From Flavobacteriales bacterium (GTDB lineage Bacteria > Bacteroidota > Bacteroidia > CAIKAF01), in contig JAKRSD010000020.1 in assembly GCA_022402535.1 (NCBI GenBank), positions 285,341-349,340 of the forward strand: 64,000 nt of DNA. The letters run 5' to 3'. Below are positions 17,001-25,597 of this stretch, one piece after another. The number at the start of each line of letters is the position of its first letter. Positions within the stretch are counted from its first letter, which is position 1. A model generated the notes under the pieces. It did not search any database. It had not been told where the DNA came from and saw only the letters and a program-made list of their open reading frames with translations. Position numbers and translations under genes: made by a program.

Positions 17001-19277
17001 CCAAAACCGGTGCGGGTTGCGTTCGTCAATACACATGGGGGCTTCGTCCACAAAGGAAGCCAATTGGGTAATGGGTATGGAGGTGTATGTATTGCCTGCC
17101 CCTGCGGCATCGGTAACCTTGAGCAGGCGGTCGGTACCGGTGGTGTCGGAGGTGAAAAAATCCTGCACATACAGAATATTATCGTCGGAAGGAGCCAGAT
17201 ATAGGGCTCCGTTTCTTTTTATGGTATCACCATAAAATGAGGGTGTTCCATCCACGGGAAGAGTTGACAGATTGCTTGTAGCCCCGAAATCCGGAGAACG
17301 TTTAATTTGATAAAATTTGGTGTAAATAAGCCCTTGGGTAAGTTCGGAGCCGGCGGCAGAAAAAACTTGCCCACCGGTGAAGGATGTTGTTGAAACAGTA
17401 TTATACCCTGTAGTAAGTCGGCGGGGAGAATTACCCTGATCATAACTAAGAAAAAGGTTCGGATTATTAAAATCAAATAACCCATACCAACCATCACCTA
17501 AAGACCAATGATGCCAGTTTTCGTTGTCGTCGGGGTTGTACATCTGAATACCGCTGTGCCAGTAACCGGCACCCACCAGATAAGGTTTTTTCTGAGCCAG
17601 CCCGAAGTGGGCCGAAGGTTCGGAGGCATTCAATCCTTCGGATTTTGGCACAAAAGTCTGGAATCCGTCGGCAGATTTATACAGACCTCCGTCGGTGGCC
17701 AGCCACCAGGTGCCGTCTAAATCGCAATGCAGGGCACGCACATCAGGATGGAACTTATTTCCATAACCCGGATCTAAAATCTGGGGATTAACGGAATCCG
17801 GCCAATTATAAATTATGTATTCGTTGTTAAATACGTATGCTTCTTTTCCGGAAAGGTTAAGCTGATTTACGGCAAAGGCATGAGGTGACCAATGTGGTCT
17901 TGGGTTTGGACCAAGTATCGTCTGATGGTAACTCCATTGATTTGTTTGAATATCAAACAAGAGGAGGTGGGTACGGTTGTTCAAATCATTTGGCATTGAA
18001 AAATGAACATAGCGGGCATTTTTAGCCGCATCTACTTTCACGGCGGCGGTGCGATATTCGTCAAATGTGCGGAAATGCCCCTGCATGATATTTTGCGGCA
18101 AAGGCAGGTTTTGCCAAGTAGCCCCTTGATCGGTAGAAACATAAAAACTGTACCAACGCACTCTTTTATTGGCGTTTGGTGGTATAAGGGTTGTGTCAAC
18201 AAAAGATTTGTTTTTGGCGGAATACACCCAGCCCACGGCAAACCAATAGTCGGTATTGTTTCGGTGATGTTTGAACAGGGCCGAGAAGTTCAAAAATTCA
18301 TAGTCCGGATAAACGGGGTTGAGAGGATATGGGGCAGTAATGGTGTATCTTCGCCATACCCTATTTGCCGATGTGTAATTGGGGCAATAATACAACCCGT
18401 TGAAACCTGCGGCAAACAGGGTGTCGCCCGTTTGGGAGAAATGCAGGTCGTACGTGCTTTCCCGTTCGTTGTACAGATTATTCCCCGAAGAGAGCATCCA
18501 AAGGGTCGAATCTGACTGTAGCGTATTACCCTGCTGCCCGAAAAGTGTAATGATTACGTCTGCCGCATTGATACATTTCCAGGTTACTCCTTTGTTGGCA
18601 GTAAGATACACGGCACCGTTCATAAGCCCTATAACCCAAACAGAGTTGGTGCCGGGTTTGGCGGCAATGGCCGTTATTTTGGGCTGGGGAATTTTGTCGG
18701 TTCCGCCGCTTTTCCAAGTTTCTCCGTTATCTTCCGAATAAAACAGTCCGCCGCCCTCTGAACTGGAAGTAAACAGCATCTGATTATTGGTGGGGTGGCG
18801 CAGTATGCGGTCAAATAGTCCTACTCCCCCGTCAAAACGGGTGTTTTGCATGCCTTGCTGGTGGGGGTTTATCCATTGATTATTGACCCATTTTTTAATC
18901 TTTGAATAATTAAACGGCCCCACTTCTTCCCATGCCAACGGGGGTGCATTCACGCTTCCCGGGTTTGGGATCTGTTGGTTCTGGGCAGTCGAAAATTGGT
19001 CTAAATATAAAGCCTGAGAGGCTTCCGCAGCCACGGAAAAATTTCCGTCGGCAGGCATAAAATCAGTCCAGTACTGAACCCATTTCCGGTATTTTCCGTA
19101 GCCGGTGCCTTTCATATCAAAAATACCCTGTAATTCGCGCTCTATACGGATGCTGTCAAAATGGGCATCGTTAAGTGCTTTCAGTTGCCAAAAATTAAGC
19201 GACGTGGTGTCGGTGTAAAACTGGGCAAAAGCTCCGGTAGCAAGGGTAAGCAAAAAAAACACAATCCCTTTTTTCAT
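14025..19277 (-). CDS. Giant T9SS-secreted protein: BNR/sortilin-like propeller plus beta-helix
   Basis: A 1750-residue cell-surface or secreted protein. After the signal peptide (MKKGIVFFLLTLATGAFAQ) residues from about 110 to 880 resemble a VPS10/BNR-type propeller, with repeated 'SEDNGETW', 'ANKGVTWK', 'STDQGATWQ' Asp-box-like words and 'DGGLYKSADGFQTF'. Residues about 900 to 1330 look like a right-handed beta-helix (RFTGCTFVTD, NRFINPDTD, ENCYYGVLTQ). A helical 300-residue stretch precedes the type A sorting domain (VKVYPNPAQRHVVFEY ... VIQSGLIQLIR). Ligand or enzymatic activity unknown; adhesion or glycan contact is plausible. Probably first gene of a two-gene operon with the next cargo gene. 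Confidence 0.85.
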   Translation of the reverse strand: MKKGIVFFLLTLATGAFAQFYTDTTSLNFWQLKALNDAHFDSIRIERELQGIFDMKGTGYGKYRKWVQYWTDFMPADGNFSVAAEASQALYLDQFSTAQNQQIPNPGSVNAPPLAWEEVGPFNYSKIKKWVNNQWINPHQQGMQNTRFDGGVGLFDRILRHPTNNQMLFTSSSEGGGLFYSEDNGETWKSGGTDKIPQPKITAIAAKPGTNSVWVIGLMNGAVYLTANKGVTWKCINAADVIITLFGQQGNTLQSDSTLWMLSSGNNLYNERESTYDLHFSQTGDTLFAAGFNGLYYCPNYTSANRVWRRYTITAPYPLNPVYPDYEFLNFSALFKHHRNNTDYWFAVGWVYSAKNKSFVDTTLIPPNANKRVRWYSFYVSTDQGATWQNLPLPQNIMQGHFRTFDEYRTAAVKVDAAKNARYVHFSMPNDLNNRTHLLLFDIQTNQWSYHQTILGPNPRPHWSPHAFAVNQLNLSGKEAYVFNNEYIIYNWPDSVNPQILDPGYGNKFHPDVRALHCDLDGTWWLATDGGLYKSADGFQTFVPKSEGLNASEPSAHFGLAQKKPYLVGAGYWHSGIQMYNPDDNENWHHWSLGDGWYGLFDFNNPNLFLSYDQGNSPRRLTTGYNTVSTTSFTGGQVFSAAGSELTQGLIYTKFYQIKRSPDFGATSNLSTLPVDGTPSFYGDTIKRNGALYLAPSDDNILYVQDFFTSDTTGTDRLLKVTDAAGAGNTYTSIPITQLASFVDEAPMCIDERNPHRFWIANPNPVKETASPYYGKKIWEYHNGSFTDITHTIAGKPDFPWYISISSIARDRETGILYIGTNNGIYYLDTDGTPVWRLYSQNIPFARATLKINHCEGYLYASSFRRGIWKAPLIRSTAYDTPLEPDPGAWEITGTGNVWNGRINLFRDVVVKTGAELTVTGEVYVYGRQKIVVEPGAILRINGGRITDGCGYPWQGIQLWGNSAQPQTEGPGGFYPQARLVMGNATLENAENAVTTWKPEDWTKTGGLIQASNSTFRNNRRSVELRYYTHPDKSRFTGCTFVTDGPVAGGNLHTQHMVTAENISGTRFTGCVFECTDMNLPLLPVGIYTHNARFEVVPGTTSQVYPPPPASLVPTRFKGLRAGIEALNGSTRNFTVDTALFENCYYGVLTQNVNHFEVMRSRFALKAQGVFGYRAIGIQNSHGSLFKIENNRFINPDTDPQDYRIYGIYTDNSGGASNEIYNNLYTGMQVANLSTRSNWSPKGSFTGAHGLRYRCNVQDSGKSDILIATGTIGKNQGTVTTNPLPPFNLIFNPAGNTFSAAPLPTGHIRNNGTQTIQYVHHNQNGSPWQVEPVEISALVDKVQATENLINRAAYCPSRLPAPTVQVRKELAEALLLNHKPDFDDAAYVYLNLLDGGNTGYLINSVEYAWSQQTWELRGELLNLSPFLSMEVLYEVANNTDVLPHAVQLEVFMANPHCVRDREFMEYLEEKDLPMPGWMINLLTGQANTRTLKDELENRMAYHAYPLEYARAELGRLIHADTLLYAPDSLLLHTLGSGGGEHHIFAARTLAELENFEEALHVTDSLLTIKGLPATTGRELTVQKQFIALLQKYRQQGMHYSRLDTASQQELSAFADSGNLAAQQAARNILCFYYGYEYLPQVPEEVPEPKKGKNNTTNSASGAYAHSLVKVYPNPAQRHVVFEYRLPSASGAEARLEIFNLKGNIVYSGLLSGQEGVFVWNPEYGIPAGDYPYRVSMGAMVIQSGLIQLIR

Positions 19278-19417
19278 ATCGTAACAGGTTTTGGTATGTG
19301 CAAGGTATGAAAAAATAGTATTAGATTAAACAAGGTCTTTTGGGGAAATGTTGTCAGGAAATAAAAGGCTCCCCGAGCAAATTTAGCCAATGAAGAAAAG
19401 GAATCCACCGCGAATAT

Positions 19418-19425
19418 TACTTTTG
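19418..19425 (+). promoter_or_regulatory. -7 element TACTTTTG of purD
   Basis: TACTTTTG matches TAnnTTTG and lies 19 bases before the purD ATG. A matching -33 TTG is not obvious. Confidence 0.5.
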
Positions 19426-19444
19426 CATATAAATCACCTGAAGA

Positions 19445-20725
19445 ATGAATGTGTTATTATTGGGTTCGGGCGGAAGAGAACATGCTTTTGCGCTGAGTAT
19501 TTCCAAAAGCTCCAAGCTCGGCAAACTCTATATCAATCCGGGTAATCCGGGTACCGATACCTTGGGCGAAAACGTGAAACCCACGCTAAAAACATTCCGC
19601 GAGATCAAAGATTTTTGTCTGGAAAAAGAGGTGGAAATGGTGGTGGTGGGGCCCGAAGCGCCCCTGGTGAACGGAATTTTCAATGAGTTCATCACCGACC
19701 CCGAAACCGCACATATTGCCGTAATCGGTCCGTCTAAAGAAGGCGCCGAACTGGAAGGAAGTAAAGATTTTGCCAAGCAGTTCATGCAGCGGCACGATAT
19801 ACCCACAGCGGGCTACAAAACCATCCGCCGCGATAACCTGTATGCCGGTTTTCAGTATATCGATTCCATGAAACCGCCGTATGTGCTCAAGGCCGACGGA
19901 CTGGCCGCCGGAAAAGGCGTGCTGATTCTGGATGATGCAGACGATGCCAAACGCGAACTGGCTTCCATGCTGGGCGATGCCAAATTTGGCGAAGCCGGCA
20001 ACAAGGTAGTGATTGAGCAGTTTATGCGCGGAATCGAATGCAGCGTATTTGTGCTTACCGACGGACATTCGTATAAAATTTTGCCCAATGCCAAAGATTA
20101 CAAACGCATAGGTGAAGGAGACACCGGGCTGAACACCGGGGGCATGGGTGCCGTATCTCCGGTTCCGTTTGTGGATGATGCCTTCATGAGCAAAGTGGAA
20201 CGTCAGATTATTGTGCCTACCGTGGAAGGGCTTAAAAAGGAAAACATCATTTACAAAGGGTTTATTTATGTGGGTCTGATGAATATTGGCGGAGAGCCTT
20301 TTGTGGTGGAATATAACTGCCGCATGGGCGACCCCGAAACCGAAGTGGTTTTGCCGCGCATTAAAAACGATATGCTCGACCTGCTTTCGGCCGTGGCCGA
20401 AGAGCGGCTGGCCCACACCGAAATTGATACCGATCCGCGTACCGCCGTTACGGTGGTAGTTGCTTCGGGCGGATATCCCGAGGCGTATCCTTCGGGATTT
20501 TCGATTCAGGGATTGGAAAACGAAGACGACAGCCTGATTTTTCATGCGGGAACCAAAAAAGATTCCACACGGGTGCTTACTTCGGGAGGACGTGTGTTGG
20601 CGGTTACCTCGCTCGGGAAAAACATTCAGGAAGCCCGCGAAAAATCGTACAAAACCATTTCAGGAATAAAATTTGACGGGATGTATTACCGTTCAGACAT
20701 CGGTTTAGATTTAATCAATTTATAA
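19445..20725 (+). CDS. purD: Phosphoribosylamine-glycine ligase
   Basis: Second step of de novo purine synthesis: joins glycine to phosphoribosylamine using ATP. The 426-residue protein has normal GARS length and all family marks: N-terminal MNVLLLGSGGREHAFAL, VVGPEAPLVNGI, the ATP-grasp segment PPYVLKADGLAAGKGV (about residues 140-156), the signature NTGGMGAVSP and VVEYNCRMGDPETEVVLPR. Followed after 10 bp by a small lipoprotein gene on the same strand, which probably shares its transcript but not its role. Confidence 0.96.
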   Translation: MNVLLLGSGGREHAFALSISKSSKLGKLYINPGNPGTDTLGENVKPTLKTFREIKDFCLEKEVEMVVVGPEAPLVNGIFNEFITDPETAHIAVIGPSKEGAELEGSKDFAKQFMQRHDIPTAGYKTIRRDNLYAGFQYIDSMKPPYVLKADGLAAGKGVLILDDADDAKRELASMLGDAKFGEAGNKVVIEQFMRGIECSVFVLTDGHSYKILPNAKDYKRIGEGDTGLNTGGMGAVSPVPFVDDAFMSKVERQIIVPTVEGLKKENIIYKGFIYVGLMNIGGEPFVVEYNCRMGDPETEVVLPRIKNDMLDLLSAVAEERLAHTEIDTDPRTAVTVVVASGGYPEAYPSGFSIQGLENEDDSLIFHAGTKKDSTRVLTSGGRVLAVTSLGKNIQEAREKSYKTISGIKFDGMYYRSDIGLDLINL

Positions 20726-20735
20726 TTTACATGCT

Positions 20736-21122
20736 ATGAAAAAAATGTTTTCAGCGATTACCGTAGCCATTCTGGTACTTTCGTTCAGCTCTTGCCGCAA
20801 ATTGGCCGATGTGCTTCCGGGCACATGGAACATTTCGGAAATTAAAACGGAACCGGCTTCCGGCTCAGCGTCCACCACTTCCAATGCGGGCACCATGACT
20901 TTTGCCGCCGGCGGATCGGGAACCTATTCTATTCTGGTATTCGGAAGTCCGGTTACCGGCGGGTTTACCTGGGTAGCTTCAGACAATGGAGCCAATGTTA
21001 CCCTTTCGGGGTTTAATATTGTGGCGGGACAATACACCGTAATTACCAACAAAAACAACAAACAGGTATGGCAGCGCCTGGATTCGGACCAGACCACCTA
21101 TACCTACACACTGGAAAGATAA
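20736..21122 (+). CDS. Small lipocalin-like lipoprotein
   Basis: A 128-residue exported protein with lipobox LSFSSC (Cys20). After it comes LPGTWNISEIKTE, the 'G.W.i..i' opening of small lipocalin-like Bacteroidota lipoproteins, then a Gly/Ser/Thr-rich beta region ending in a typical 'W.R...T.Y.YTLER' strand. No function can be assigned. Two stem-loops and a terminator follow. Confidence 0.68.
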   Translation: MKKMFSAITVAILVLSFSSCRKLADVLPGTWNISEIKTEPASGSASTTSNAGTMTFAAGGSGTYSILVFGSPVTGGFTWVASDNGANVTLSGFNIVAGQYTVITNKNNKQVWQRLDSDQTTYTYTLER

Positions 21123-21140
21123 GTAAAATCCTTCTTGCTC

Positions 21141-21202
21141 ATGGTGGGTGTTTTCACCCGCCATCATCGGAGACACACGTTACCGTTCGGTGAAAACACC
21201 GA
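21141..21202. repeat. Two mutually complementary stem-loops
   Basis: ATGGTGGGTG-TTTT-CACCCGCCAT (21141-21164, one G-U pair) and TCGGTG-AAAA-CACCGA (21187-21202). The cores GGTGTTTTCACC and GGTGAAAACACC are exact reverse complements, so the two hairpins could also pair with each other. They lie between the lipoprotein stop and the terminator at 21227. Confidence 0.6.
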
Positions 21203-21226
21203 CCGGAGGCAAATTTTGATCTGAGA

Positions 21227-21254
21227 AAAACCATCCTTTTAGGGTGGTTTTTTT
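21227..21254 (+). terminator. Rho-independent terminator of the purD-lipoprotein unit
   Basis: AAAACCATCC (21227-21236) pairs with GGGTGGTTTT (21242-21251, one G-U) around TTTTA, followed by further T residues. Confidence 0.85.
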
Positions 21255-21311
21255 GTGGGGTTTAATTATGAAAAGCAGAGAAATAGCAACCCGCTTAAAG
21301 CCAATTTGGGG

Positions 21312-22091
21312 TTATTCTCCGTTCAGCAAAAACGAATCTCCGTCATTAAAAAAGGGCAGCCGCTCCCGAAAGCGCAGTAAAGATTCTTTATTTAAGGTAA
21401 CGGTTTGTATGGCGGCTTGAAACGGAACGGATTGCCGGAGTATTTTACCCGAAAAACTGACGGCACAGGAATCGCCGGCGTGGGGCATTCCGTTTCCGTC
21501 GGCACCCACGCGGTTTACTCCCACCACATATGCCTGATTTTCAATGGCACGGGCCTTGAGCAGGGTGCGCCAGGCATAACTTCTGCGGTCGGGCCAGTTG
21601 GCCAAAAAAAGCATTACTTCGTAATCGTTTGTAGGGGTGCGCCGGCTCCACACCGGAAAACGCAAATCATAACATACCAGCGGAAAAATTTTCCAGCCTT
21701 TCCATTCCGCAATCAAGCGCATGTTGCCGGGAGCGTATTTTTTTTCTTCCCCGGCCAGGGTAAACAGATGCCGTTTGTCATAAAATAAAGGGGCTTCGCC
21801 GGGTTTCTGAAAAATCAGCCGGTTATAACATTGGTCTCCGTCTTTGAACATAGACGACCCACAAACGGCTGCGCCGGTTTTTTGGGCCAGAGACTGGAGC
21901 ACGTTAAGGGCCGTTTCTCCCGCTTCCTGTGCCAGCTCGGTACGCATAGAAAATCCGGTGGTAAACATTTCGGGCAACAGAATCAGGTCTGTTTCCGGAT
22001 ATTCGGTTTCTTCCAAAAACAGGCGGGCATTGGCCTTTGGGTTTTCCCAATGCAAAGGGGTCTGATGCCAGGTAATGCTTAAATCCTGCAT
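21312..22091 (-). CDS. Nitrilase-superfamily amidase (omega-amidase type)
   Basis: A 259-residue carbon-nitrogen hydrolase from the ATG at 22091 (MQDLSITWHQTPLHWENP). The Glu-Lys-Cys triad is visible in LILLPEMFTTGFS (Glu), FYDKRHLF (Lys) and PLVCYDLRFPVWSR (Cys). The closest known type is omega-amidase/YafV, which hydrolyses 2-oxoglutaramate or 2-oxosuccinamate. The start overlaps the end of the upstream aminotransferase gene by 13 bp, and that pairing (glutamine transaminase plus omega-amidase) supports the call. Alternative: another branch-of-nitrilase amidase. Confidence 0.83.
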   Translation of the reverse strand: MQDLSITWHQTPLHWENPKANARLFLEETEYPETDLILLPEMFTTGFSMRTELAQEAGETALNVLQSLAQKTGAAVCGSSMFKDGDQCYNRLIFQKPGEAPLFYDKRHLFTLAGEEKKYAPGNMRLIAEWKGWKIFPLVCYDLRFPVWSRRTPTNDYEVMLFLANWPDRRSYAWRTLLKARAIENQAYVVGVNRVGADGNGMPHAGDSCAVSFSGKILRQSVPFQAAIQTVTLNKESLLRFRERLPFFNDGDSFLLNGE

Positions 22092-23236
22092 AATATTTCG
22101 GCGGCTTTTTTCAAGGTTTCGTCTCCTTTGGCAAAACAAAAACGCAGCCTATTATAATCGGCATTGTCGCGATAAAACACACTGAGCGGAATGGAGGCTA
22201 TTTTGTGTTCACGGGTAAGTCTTACCGCAAAATCCACATCGCCTTCCTCGGTGATGGCTGTATAATTCAAATTTTGAAAATAGGTGCCCGCCGAGGGAGT
22301 AATCTCAAATCGCGAACCGTTCAGCAGGTTCACAAACAAATCTCTTTTAGTCTGATAAAAAGCAGCCAATTCCAGATGATGTGCGGTATTATCCATAAAA
22401 TCGCAAATGGCAGCCTGCATGGGATGATTCACACAAAACACGTTGTACTGATGCACTTTGCGAAATTCAGCCATCAATTCGGCGGGAGCTACCACGTACC
22501 CTGTTTTCCAGCCCGTTACATGATAGGTTTTCCCGAAGGAACTCACCACAAAACTGCGTCGGGCCAGGTTCGGGTATCGGCAGATACTTTCGTGTCGGAT
22601 TCCGTCAAACACAATGTGTTCATACACTTCATCGCTGAGGATAACAATGTCGGTTCCCTCCACCAGTTTTTCCAGCTTTTTCATGTCTTCTTCGCCCAGC
22701 ACACTGCCCGAAGGGTTGTGCGGAGAGTTGATGATGATGAGCCGGGTGTTTTTGGAACAGAGTTTTTTAACGGCTTCCCAATCTATTTTGTAGGAATCGG
22801 AAGGTTTGAGTTTTACAAATTTGCATACCCCGCCGGCCAATTCTACCGCAGGGGCATAACAATCGTAAGCCGGTTCAAAAATCAGGGCTTCATCGCCATA
22901 GCGGATTACGGCGGTAATGGCCGTAAACAGAGCCTGAGTAGCCCCGGCAGTTATGGTAATTTCCGTTTCGGGATGATATTCGGCACCGTACAATTCCTGT
23001 GTTTTTCGGGCAATTTTTTCGCGCAGGGACATGAGACCGGCCATAGGCGCATACTGGTTTTTGCCTTCGGCCATGGCTTTCTGCACGGCTTTGGACAGGG
23101 CGGGCGGACAATCAAAATCAGGGAAACCCTGCGATAGGTTAAGTGCATTTTCCTGCGCCGCCAATGCCGACATGCGGGTAAATATGGTCGTTTTTACCTG
23201 CGGTAATTTCGATTTGAGGGTTACACTGCAATCCAT
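22079..23236 (-). CDS. Class I aminotransferase (methionine/glutamine transaminase K-like)
   Basis: PLP-dependent aminotransferase of 385 residues. Seen: NLSQGFPDFDCPP near the N-terminus, AGATQALFTAI, NSPHNPSGSVL, SDEVYEHIVFD and the PLP lysine in SSFGKTYHVTGWKTGY, finishing with RLRFCFAKGDETL. The pattern fits YbdL/kynurenine-glutamine transaminase enzymes, which recycle the oxo-acid of methionine using glutamine and produce 2-oxoglutaramate for the omega-amidase encoded next. It follows radA by 5 bp, so radA, this gene and the amidase may form one transcript. Confidence 0.87.
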   Translation of the reverse strand: MDCSVTLKSKLPQVKTTIFTRMSALAAQENALNLSQGFPDFDCPPALSKAVQKAMAEGKNQYAPMAGLMSLREKIARKTQELYGAEYHPETEITITAGATQALFTAITAVIRYGDEALIFEPAYDCYAPAVELAGGVCKFVKLKPSDSYKIDWEAVKKLCSKNTRLIIINSPHNPSGSVLGEEDMKKLEKLVEGTDIVILSDEVYEHIVFDGIRHESICRYPNLARRSFVVSSFGKTYHVTGWKTGYVVAPAELMAEFRKVHQYNVFCVNHPMQAAICDFMDNTAHHLELAAFYQTKRDLFVNLLNGSRFEITPSAGTYFQNLNYTAITEEGDVDFAVRLTREHKIASIPLSVFYRDNADYNRLRFCFAKGDETLKKAAEILCRI

Positions 23237-23241
23237 ACAAC

Positions 23242-24612
23242 TTAAATCAACACGTTTCGAAATAAATCTTCAATTTTAGAGATGCCCACCACCTGAATAT
23301 CGGACGGACTATGGGGTAACGACTTTTTGCTGAAAGCCGGTATAAAAATCTTTTCAAACCCTAATTTTTGGGCTTCCGAAATGCGCATTTCCATGCGGGT
23401 TACGGGGCGTATTTCGCCAGTTAAACCGACTTCGCCGGCAAAGGCATACCGTCTGTTCAGCGCCACATCTTCATTGCTCGAAAGCACGGCACACACCACG
23501 GCCAAATCGATGGCGGGGTCTTCAATCCGAAGTCCTCCGGTGATATTTAAAAACACATCTTTAGCTCCCAGATGAAACCCGCATCGTTTTTCGAGTACGG
23601 CCAATAGCATATTGAGCCGGCGGTTATCAAATCCGTTTGCCGATCGCTGGGGAGTACCATAAACCGCCGAACTCACCAAAGCTTGAACCTCTATCAAAAA
23701 CGGGCGCATACCCTCCATGGCGGTTCCGATGGCGGTACCACTGAGCGGAAATTCGGTTTCACCCAACAAAATAGAAGAAGGATTTAACACGGGCGAAAGA
23801 CCACTGTTTTTCATCTCGTAAATTCCTATTTCCGAGGTGCTTCCGTATCTATTTTTAGACGCCCTTAAAATACGGAAAAGGTGATGTCGGTCGCCCTCAA
23901 ACTGCAAAACTACGTCCGTCATGTGTTCCAGTACTTTGGGACCGGCAATGCTTCCTTCTTTGTTGATATGCCCCACCAATACAATGGGAGTTCCGCTTTC
24001 TTTGGCATACCGGATGAGCCGGGCTGCACATTCGCGCACCTGCGAAACACTACCGGGCGAACTGTCCACCAAGGAAAAGTGCAGAGTTTGTATGGAATCA
24101 ATGATGATAAAATCCGGGCTTTCGGCTTCCAATACCGCCAATATATTTTCGAGCGAATTCTCCGCCAGGATGTAGCAATTGGGGCTTTCTATCTGCATGC
24201 GTTCGGCACGCAGTTTTATCTGGGTTTCACTTTCTTCTCCCGAAATGTATAGCACCTTTTTGTTCCCTAAGCGCAGAGCCGTTTGCAGCAATAAGGTTGA
24301 CTTCCCGATTCCGGGCTCTCCGCCGAGCAGTATAACCGAGCCGGGAACTATGCCTCCGCCAAGCACCCGGTTAAATTCCGAATCCATGGAATCCAGGCGT
24401 TCGCCGGTTTCGCCGGAGATGTCCGCTATTTTTTTAGGAGTTCCTTTGTTTGCGGAAGTTTTTACGTGGCCCGTGGAATCGGTACCGCCCGAAATGATTT
24501 CTTCTGTCAGGGTGTTCCATTCTCCGCAAGAGGGACATTTGCCCATCCATTTAGGGGCCTGAAAACCACAATTCTGACAAAAAAAGGCTTTTTTTAGCTT
24601 CTGTAGCGCCAA
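23242..24612 (-). CDS. radA: DNA repair protein RadA
   Basis: A 456-residue RecA-related branch-migration helicase used in recombination. Domains in order: N-terminal C4 zinc finger (CQNCGFQAPKWMGKCPSCG, residues about 13-31), RecA-like ATPase with Walker A GGEPGIGKSTLL, the RadA-specific KNRYGS motif, and a C-terminal Lon-protease-like domain (AGEVGLTGEIRPV, KLGFEKIFIPA). Normal length, no damage seen. It is 18 bp downstream of a lipoprotein gene on the same strand. Confidence 0.95.
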   Translation of the reverse strand: MALQKLKKAFFCQNCGFQAPKWMGKCPSCGEWNTLTEEIISGGTDSTGHVKTSANKGTPKKIADISGETGERLDSMDSEFNRVLGGGIVPGSVILLGGEPGIGKSTLLLQTALRLGNKKVLYISGEESETQIKLRAERMQIESPNCYILAENSLENILAVLEAESPDFIIIDSIQTLHFSLVDSSPGSVSQVRECAARLIRYAKESGTPIVLVGHINKEGSIAGPKVLEHMTDVVLQFEGDRHHLFRILRASKNRYGSTSEIGIYEMKNSGLSPVLNPSSILLGETEFPLSGTAIGTAMEGMRPFLIEVQALVSSAVYGTPQRSANGFDNRRLNMLLAVLEKRCGFHLGAKDVFLNITGGLRIEDPAIDLAVVCAVLSSNEDVALNRRYAFAGEVGLTGEIRPVTRMEMRISEAQKLGFEKIFIPAFSKKSLPHSPSDIQVVGISKIEDLFRNVLI

Positions 24613-24630
24613 ATCAGAGAGGGATTTGGG

Positions 24631-25068
24631 TTATTGCATTCGGGAAAACTCGCGGATGATATTTCCGATTTCCTGTCCATTGGAAAGTGAAAATTCATCT
24701 AATGCCTGATCGGGCTTGGAAATGGTCAGCAAATCGTTTCGATAATTGATAATGCGCCAGTTTCCATTAAGGGTAGATTCTCCCACATAATACTTCAGGC
24801 CTTCAATTTTAAGGATATAGCGGCCTTTCATAATCACCACTTTGTATGTACCCTGATCGGAATATTGGGGAGTGGTGATGTTGTCAATCACCAGCGTGCC
24901 GTCATTAAAATGCCAGATGGCACTGTCTTCATCCACCGTAGAATAGATGAGACCGGATTCTTTGATCCAGCTTCCTTCAATGGTTTTTTCAATATGTTTT
25001 TGGCAACTGAACAGGAAGGCAGCGCCAAATATCAGGGCTGAAAAAAACAGCAGGTTTACTTTTTTCAT
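24631..25068 (-). CDS. Lipocalin-like lipoprotein
   Basis: A 145-residue exported protein with lipobox FLFSC (Cys22), then IEGSWIKESGLIYS, a 'G.W' lipocalin-like opening, and alternating beta strands (GTLVIDNITTPQYSDQGTYKVV). The domain resembles the small DUF-type beta-barrel lipoproteins common in Bacteroidota; no ligand can be named. Located just before radA, probably co-transcribed, without an obvious functional link. Confidence 0.68.
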   Translation of the reverse strand: MKKVNLLFFSALIFGAAFLFSCQKHIEKTIEGSWIKESGLIYSTVDEDSAIWHFNDGTLVIDNITTPQYSDQGTYKVVIMKGRYILKIEGLKYYVGESTLNGNWRIINYRNDLLTISKPDQALDEFSLSNGQEIGNIIREFSRMQ

Positions 25069-25114
25069 GAGGACAAACTGATTGTGAGCGAGGGTAAAAG
25101 TAATGAATTTTGTG

Positions 25115-25597
25115 TTACCCGTTTAGTTTAGTAATTATTTCCGAAGAGCTGTGCCCTTCTACCGTGGGGAAAATCTTCACTTCGCCGCCGTACGATTTTA
25201 CAAAATCGGCCCCTACAATTTGTTCCAGGGTATAATCCCCCCCTTTGACCAACACATCGGGTTTAATGGAATGGATTAATAATTCCGGCGTATCTTCCTC
25301 AAAAATTAAAATGCAATCCACGGGAATCAGATGGGCCAACATTTCAGCCCGGATTTCCTGATGATTTATCGGACGGTTTTCTCCTTTAAGACGTTTAACC
25401 GAAGCGTCGCTGTTGAGCCCCACTACCAATATATCGCCCAAAGAGGCAGCTTCGGTGAGCAAACGGATATGCCCGATGTGTAACACATCGAAACAGCCAT
25501 TGGTAAACACGATTTTTTTACCCAGAAAACGCTCGCGGGCAATAAAGAATTCTGCCTCGGGGCCCGATTTAATTTTATTTAAAAGCAGCTCTCTCAT
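25115..25597 (-). CDS. rfaE2: D-glycero-beta-D-manno-heptose 1-phosphate adenylyltransferase
   Basis: Transfers AMP from ATP to heptose 1-phosphate, giving ADP-heptose for LPS core synthesis; HldD then epimerises the product. The 160-residue protein equals the C-terminal domain of E. coli HldE as a separate gene. Seen: the nucleotidyltransferase motif [16 protein letters not shown] (HIGH at residues 41-44), [33 protein letters not shown] and the C-terminal GHSSSEII. Its ATG overlaps the upstream flippase-like stop as ATGA, so the two are translationally coupled. The kinase half is not in this window. Confidence 0.92.
   Translation of the reverse strand: MRELLLNKIKSGPEAEFFIARERFLGKKIVFTNGCFDVLHIGHIRLLTEAASLGDILVVGLNSDASVKRLKGENRPINHQEIRAEMLAHLIPVDCILIFEEDTPELLIHSIKPDVLVKGGDYTLEQIVGADFVKSYGGEVKIFPTVEGHSSSEIITKLNG

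Noticed and set aside
19586-20545. A 319-residue open frame opposite purD
   Set aside because: No recognisable motif and a shadow-like composition; purD on the plus strand is complete.
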